DNA of 64,000 nucleotides from Draconibacterium aestuarii (GTDB taxonomy: Bacteria; Bacteroidota; Bacteroidia; Bacteroidales; Prolixibacteraceae): contig JAPOHD010000065.1 in the NCBI GenBank assembly GCA_026671195.1, forward strand, positions 1-64,000. Reading direction: 5' to 3'. Position numbers and translations under genes: made by a program. Within the stretch, counting starts at the first letter, position 1; the number at the start of each line of letters is the position of its first letter. The notes below the pieces were generated by a model, which did no database searches, was not told the origin of the DNA, and was given only the letters and a program-made list of their open reading frames with translations. Positions 62,489-64,000 of this stretch are shown here, piece after piece.

Positions 62489-64000
62489 TTACGCTTTTAA
62501 TCCATTTGCCAACATATAATATACTTCATTCCATTTTAATTCTTTTTTGAATTCAGGAACTTTCGTGTCTTTGCCAATCAATACATATTCAACGTCAGCA
62601 TATTCAGCCAGTGTTTCAATGTATTCCGGAGTTAGTGACAATGAGAATGCAGAGTGGTGAGTTCCTCCTGCATAGATCCATGCAGCGGCTCCATCAGCTA
62701 AATTGGGATGAGTTTTCCAGAATGCAGATGCAACCGGTAATTTAGGCATTGCTTCCAATGGCTCAATTACATCCAACGTATTTACAATAATACGGAAACG
62801 GTTACCCATATCAATAAGTGTAACATTCATGGCATCGCCGGTGGCACTTTCAAAAATCAAACGTGCAGGTGCATCTTTACCACCAATTCCAAGAGGATGA
62901 ACTTCCAAACGTGGTTTTTTAGCTGCAATTGAAGGACAAACTTCCAACATGTGCGAACCCAAAACTGCTTCGTTTGCCGGATCAAGATGGTAAGTGTAAT
63001 CTTCCATAAACGAGTTTCCACCTTCCATTCCTGTCGACATAACTTTCAGGATACGCAGCAATGCCGCTTGTTTCCAGTCGCCTTCTGCTCCAAAACCATA
63101 ACCGGCAGCCATTAAACGTTGCGATGCCAATCCTGGTAACTGTGCCAAACCAGTAAGATTTTCGAAGTTTGTTGTAAACGCACCAAAACCGCCTTCTTCC
63201 ATAAAACGTTTCATGGCAATTTCGTAACGTGCCTGCTCGCGAACATTTTCGTGGTATTCTCTACCTGGTTTGCAATTTTCAGCTACAACATATAATTCTT
63301 CGTATTCTTTGTACAACGTATCAACTTCGGCATCGGTTACTTTGTCAATGCCGTTAACTAAATCTCCAACACTGTAGGCTGCAATTTGCCAACCGAATTT
63401 AATTTGAGCTTCTACTTTGTCGCCTTCAGTTACTGCAACTTCGCGCATGTTATCACCAAAACGAGCTACTTTCAATCCTTGCGATTCGGCCCACCCAATT
63501 GTTGTACGGCACCACAATGCAACCTGATCCTGAACATTCTCATCTTGCCAGTGACCCACAACTACTTTGCGGTTTTTTCTCATACGTGCGTTAATAAAGC
63601 CGTATTCGCGACCACCGTGTGCACTTTGGTGCAGGTTCATATAATCCATATCGATTTCGCTCCATGGAAGATCGCGGTTAAACTGGGTGTGTAAATGCAT
63701 GTATGGTTTGCTCAATGCTTTTAAGCCCCCAATCCACATTTTTGATGGAGAAAAAGTGTGCATCCAGGTAATTAAACCAACACAGTTGCTGTTGGAACTT
63801 GCCTGAATACAAATATCAAGAATTTCGTCAGGTGTTTTTACTACAGGTTTAAAAACAATTTTTACCGGCATTTTTCCAGATGCATTTAATGCATCAACGA
63901 TTGTTGAAGAATCAACATCAACCTGTTTTAACGTTTCTGCTCCGTACAAGTGCTGGCTTCCTGTTACGAACCACACTTCCATTTGTTTAATGTCTGTCAT
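62489..64000 (-). CDS. araA: L-arabinose isomerase
   Basis: 503 aa, complete: its ATG is the last three bases of the window. Isomerises L-arabinose to L-ribulose, Mn-dependent, cytosolic. Active-site residues fall at the E. coli positions: Glu 306 (GFGAEGDWK), Glu 333 (NSFMEDYTYH), His 350 (LGSHMLEV) and His 449 (GTHHS). N-terminal EVWFVTGSQHLYG is the family signature. Other ara genes, if any, lie beyond the edge. It is convergent with the decarboxylase gene. Confidence 0.96.
   Translation of the reverse strand: MTDIKQMEVWFVTGSQHLYGAETLKQVDVDSSTIVDALNASGKMPVKIVFKPVVKTPDEILDICIQASSNSNCVGLITWMHTFSPSKMWIGGLKALSKPYMHLHTQFNRDLPWSEIDMDYMNLHQSAHGGREYGFINARMRKNRKVVVGHWQDENVQDQVALWCRTTIGWAESQGLKVARFGDNMREVAVTEGDKVEAQIKFGWQIAAYSVGDLVNGIDKVTDAEVDTLYKEYEELYVVAENCKPGREYHENVREQARYEIAMKRFMEEGGFGAFTTNFENLTGLAQLPGLASQRLMAAGYGFGAEGDWKQAALLRILKVMSTGMEGGNSFMEDYTYHLDPANEAVLGSHMLEVCPSIAAKKPRLEVHPLGIGGKDAPARLIFESATGDAMNVTLIDMGNRFRIIVNTLDVIEPLEAMPKLPVASAFWKTHPNLADGAAAWIYAGGTHHSAFSLSLTPEYIETLAEYADVEYVLIGKDTKVPEFKKELKWNEVYYMLANGLKA

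Noticed and set aside
1-64000. tRNA, rRNA, transposase or prophage genes
   Set aside because: None recognised on reading both strands; the absence is by eye and a covariance or profile search could still find a small RNA.

Overview
The window reads as a chromosomal segment from a marine or gut-type Bacteroidota, probably of the order Marinilabiliales/Bacteroidales. The evidence is two complete SusC/SusD pairs, TonB receptors paired with DUF4249 lipoproteins, a type IX secretion (T9SS) C-terminal sorting domain, Bacteroidota-style promoters (TTTG / TAnnTTTG) with no obvious Shine-Dalgarno sites, and many lipoproteins with short signal peptides ending in Cys. I saw no tRNA, rRNA, CRISPR array, transposase or phage gene.

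Layout. 1-3.3 kb: housekeeping genes on the minus strand (MOSC protein, TerB/J-domain co-chaperone, coaE, YbbR-like protein). 3.3-10.3 kb: two tandem, highly similar copies of a TonB receptor plus DUF4249 lipoprotein operon. 10.4-11.6 kb: a secreted Ca-binding-repeat T9SS protein. 12.1-17.2 kb (plus): a compact beta-mannan operon (GH130 mannosylglucose phosphorylase, cellobiose 2-epimerase, GPH symporter, GH26 mannanase). 18.0-23.6 kb (plus): a sialic-acid operon (GntR regulator, Neu5Ac lyase, GH33 sialidase, and a kelch mutarotase fused to an SSS symporter). 23.6-27.8 kb: a LacI regulator divergent from kduI-kduD-DUF4861, with a perfect 18-bp operator palindrome on the promoter.

27.8-45.0 kb (minus) is the most unusual part. 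A SusC/SusD/surface-lipoprotein operon ends at a strong hairpin. It is followed by a DUF4369 lipoprotein and three successive copies of a two-gene cassette. Each cassette has a polytopic membrane protein (DUF6057-like) with a soluble helical C-terminus, then a lipoprotein that carries a c-type haem motif CxxCH just ahead of a TolB/PD40-like beta-propeller. A small membrane protein with a beta-sandwich ectodomain and membrane-embedded histidines closes the run. This looks like an undescribed, presumably redox-active, envelope system. 45.0-50.7 kb: a divergent second SusC/SusD pair; each susC has its own perfect palindrome about 50-55 bp upstream of its start codon.

50.7-55.5 kb: a DUF1573 lipoprotein, a fused SpmA/SpmB-like nucleoside-recognition membrane protein, an intergenic 21-bp tandem repeat with a CCCCNNGGGG core, then Dabb, DinB-like and kdsA genes on the minus strand and a 750-bp non-coding stretch rich in hairpins. 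55.5-62.5 kb: a GH29 fucosidase and a split spermidine pathway: arginine decarboxylase and agmatinase on the plus strand (arginine to putrescine), carboxynorspermidine dehydrogenase and decarboxylase on the minus strand (putrescine to spermidine). The window ends with a complete araA.

Together the genes describe a glycan specialist with separate loci for mannan, sialoglycans, uronate-containing polymers, fucosides and arabinose, each with its own local control elements. All assignments are from reading the translated sequence; no searches were run.
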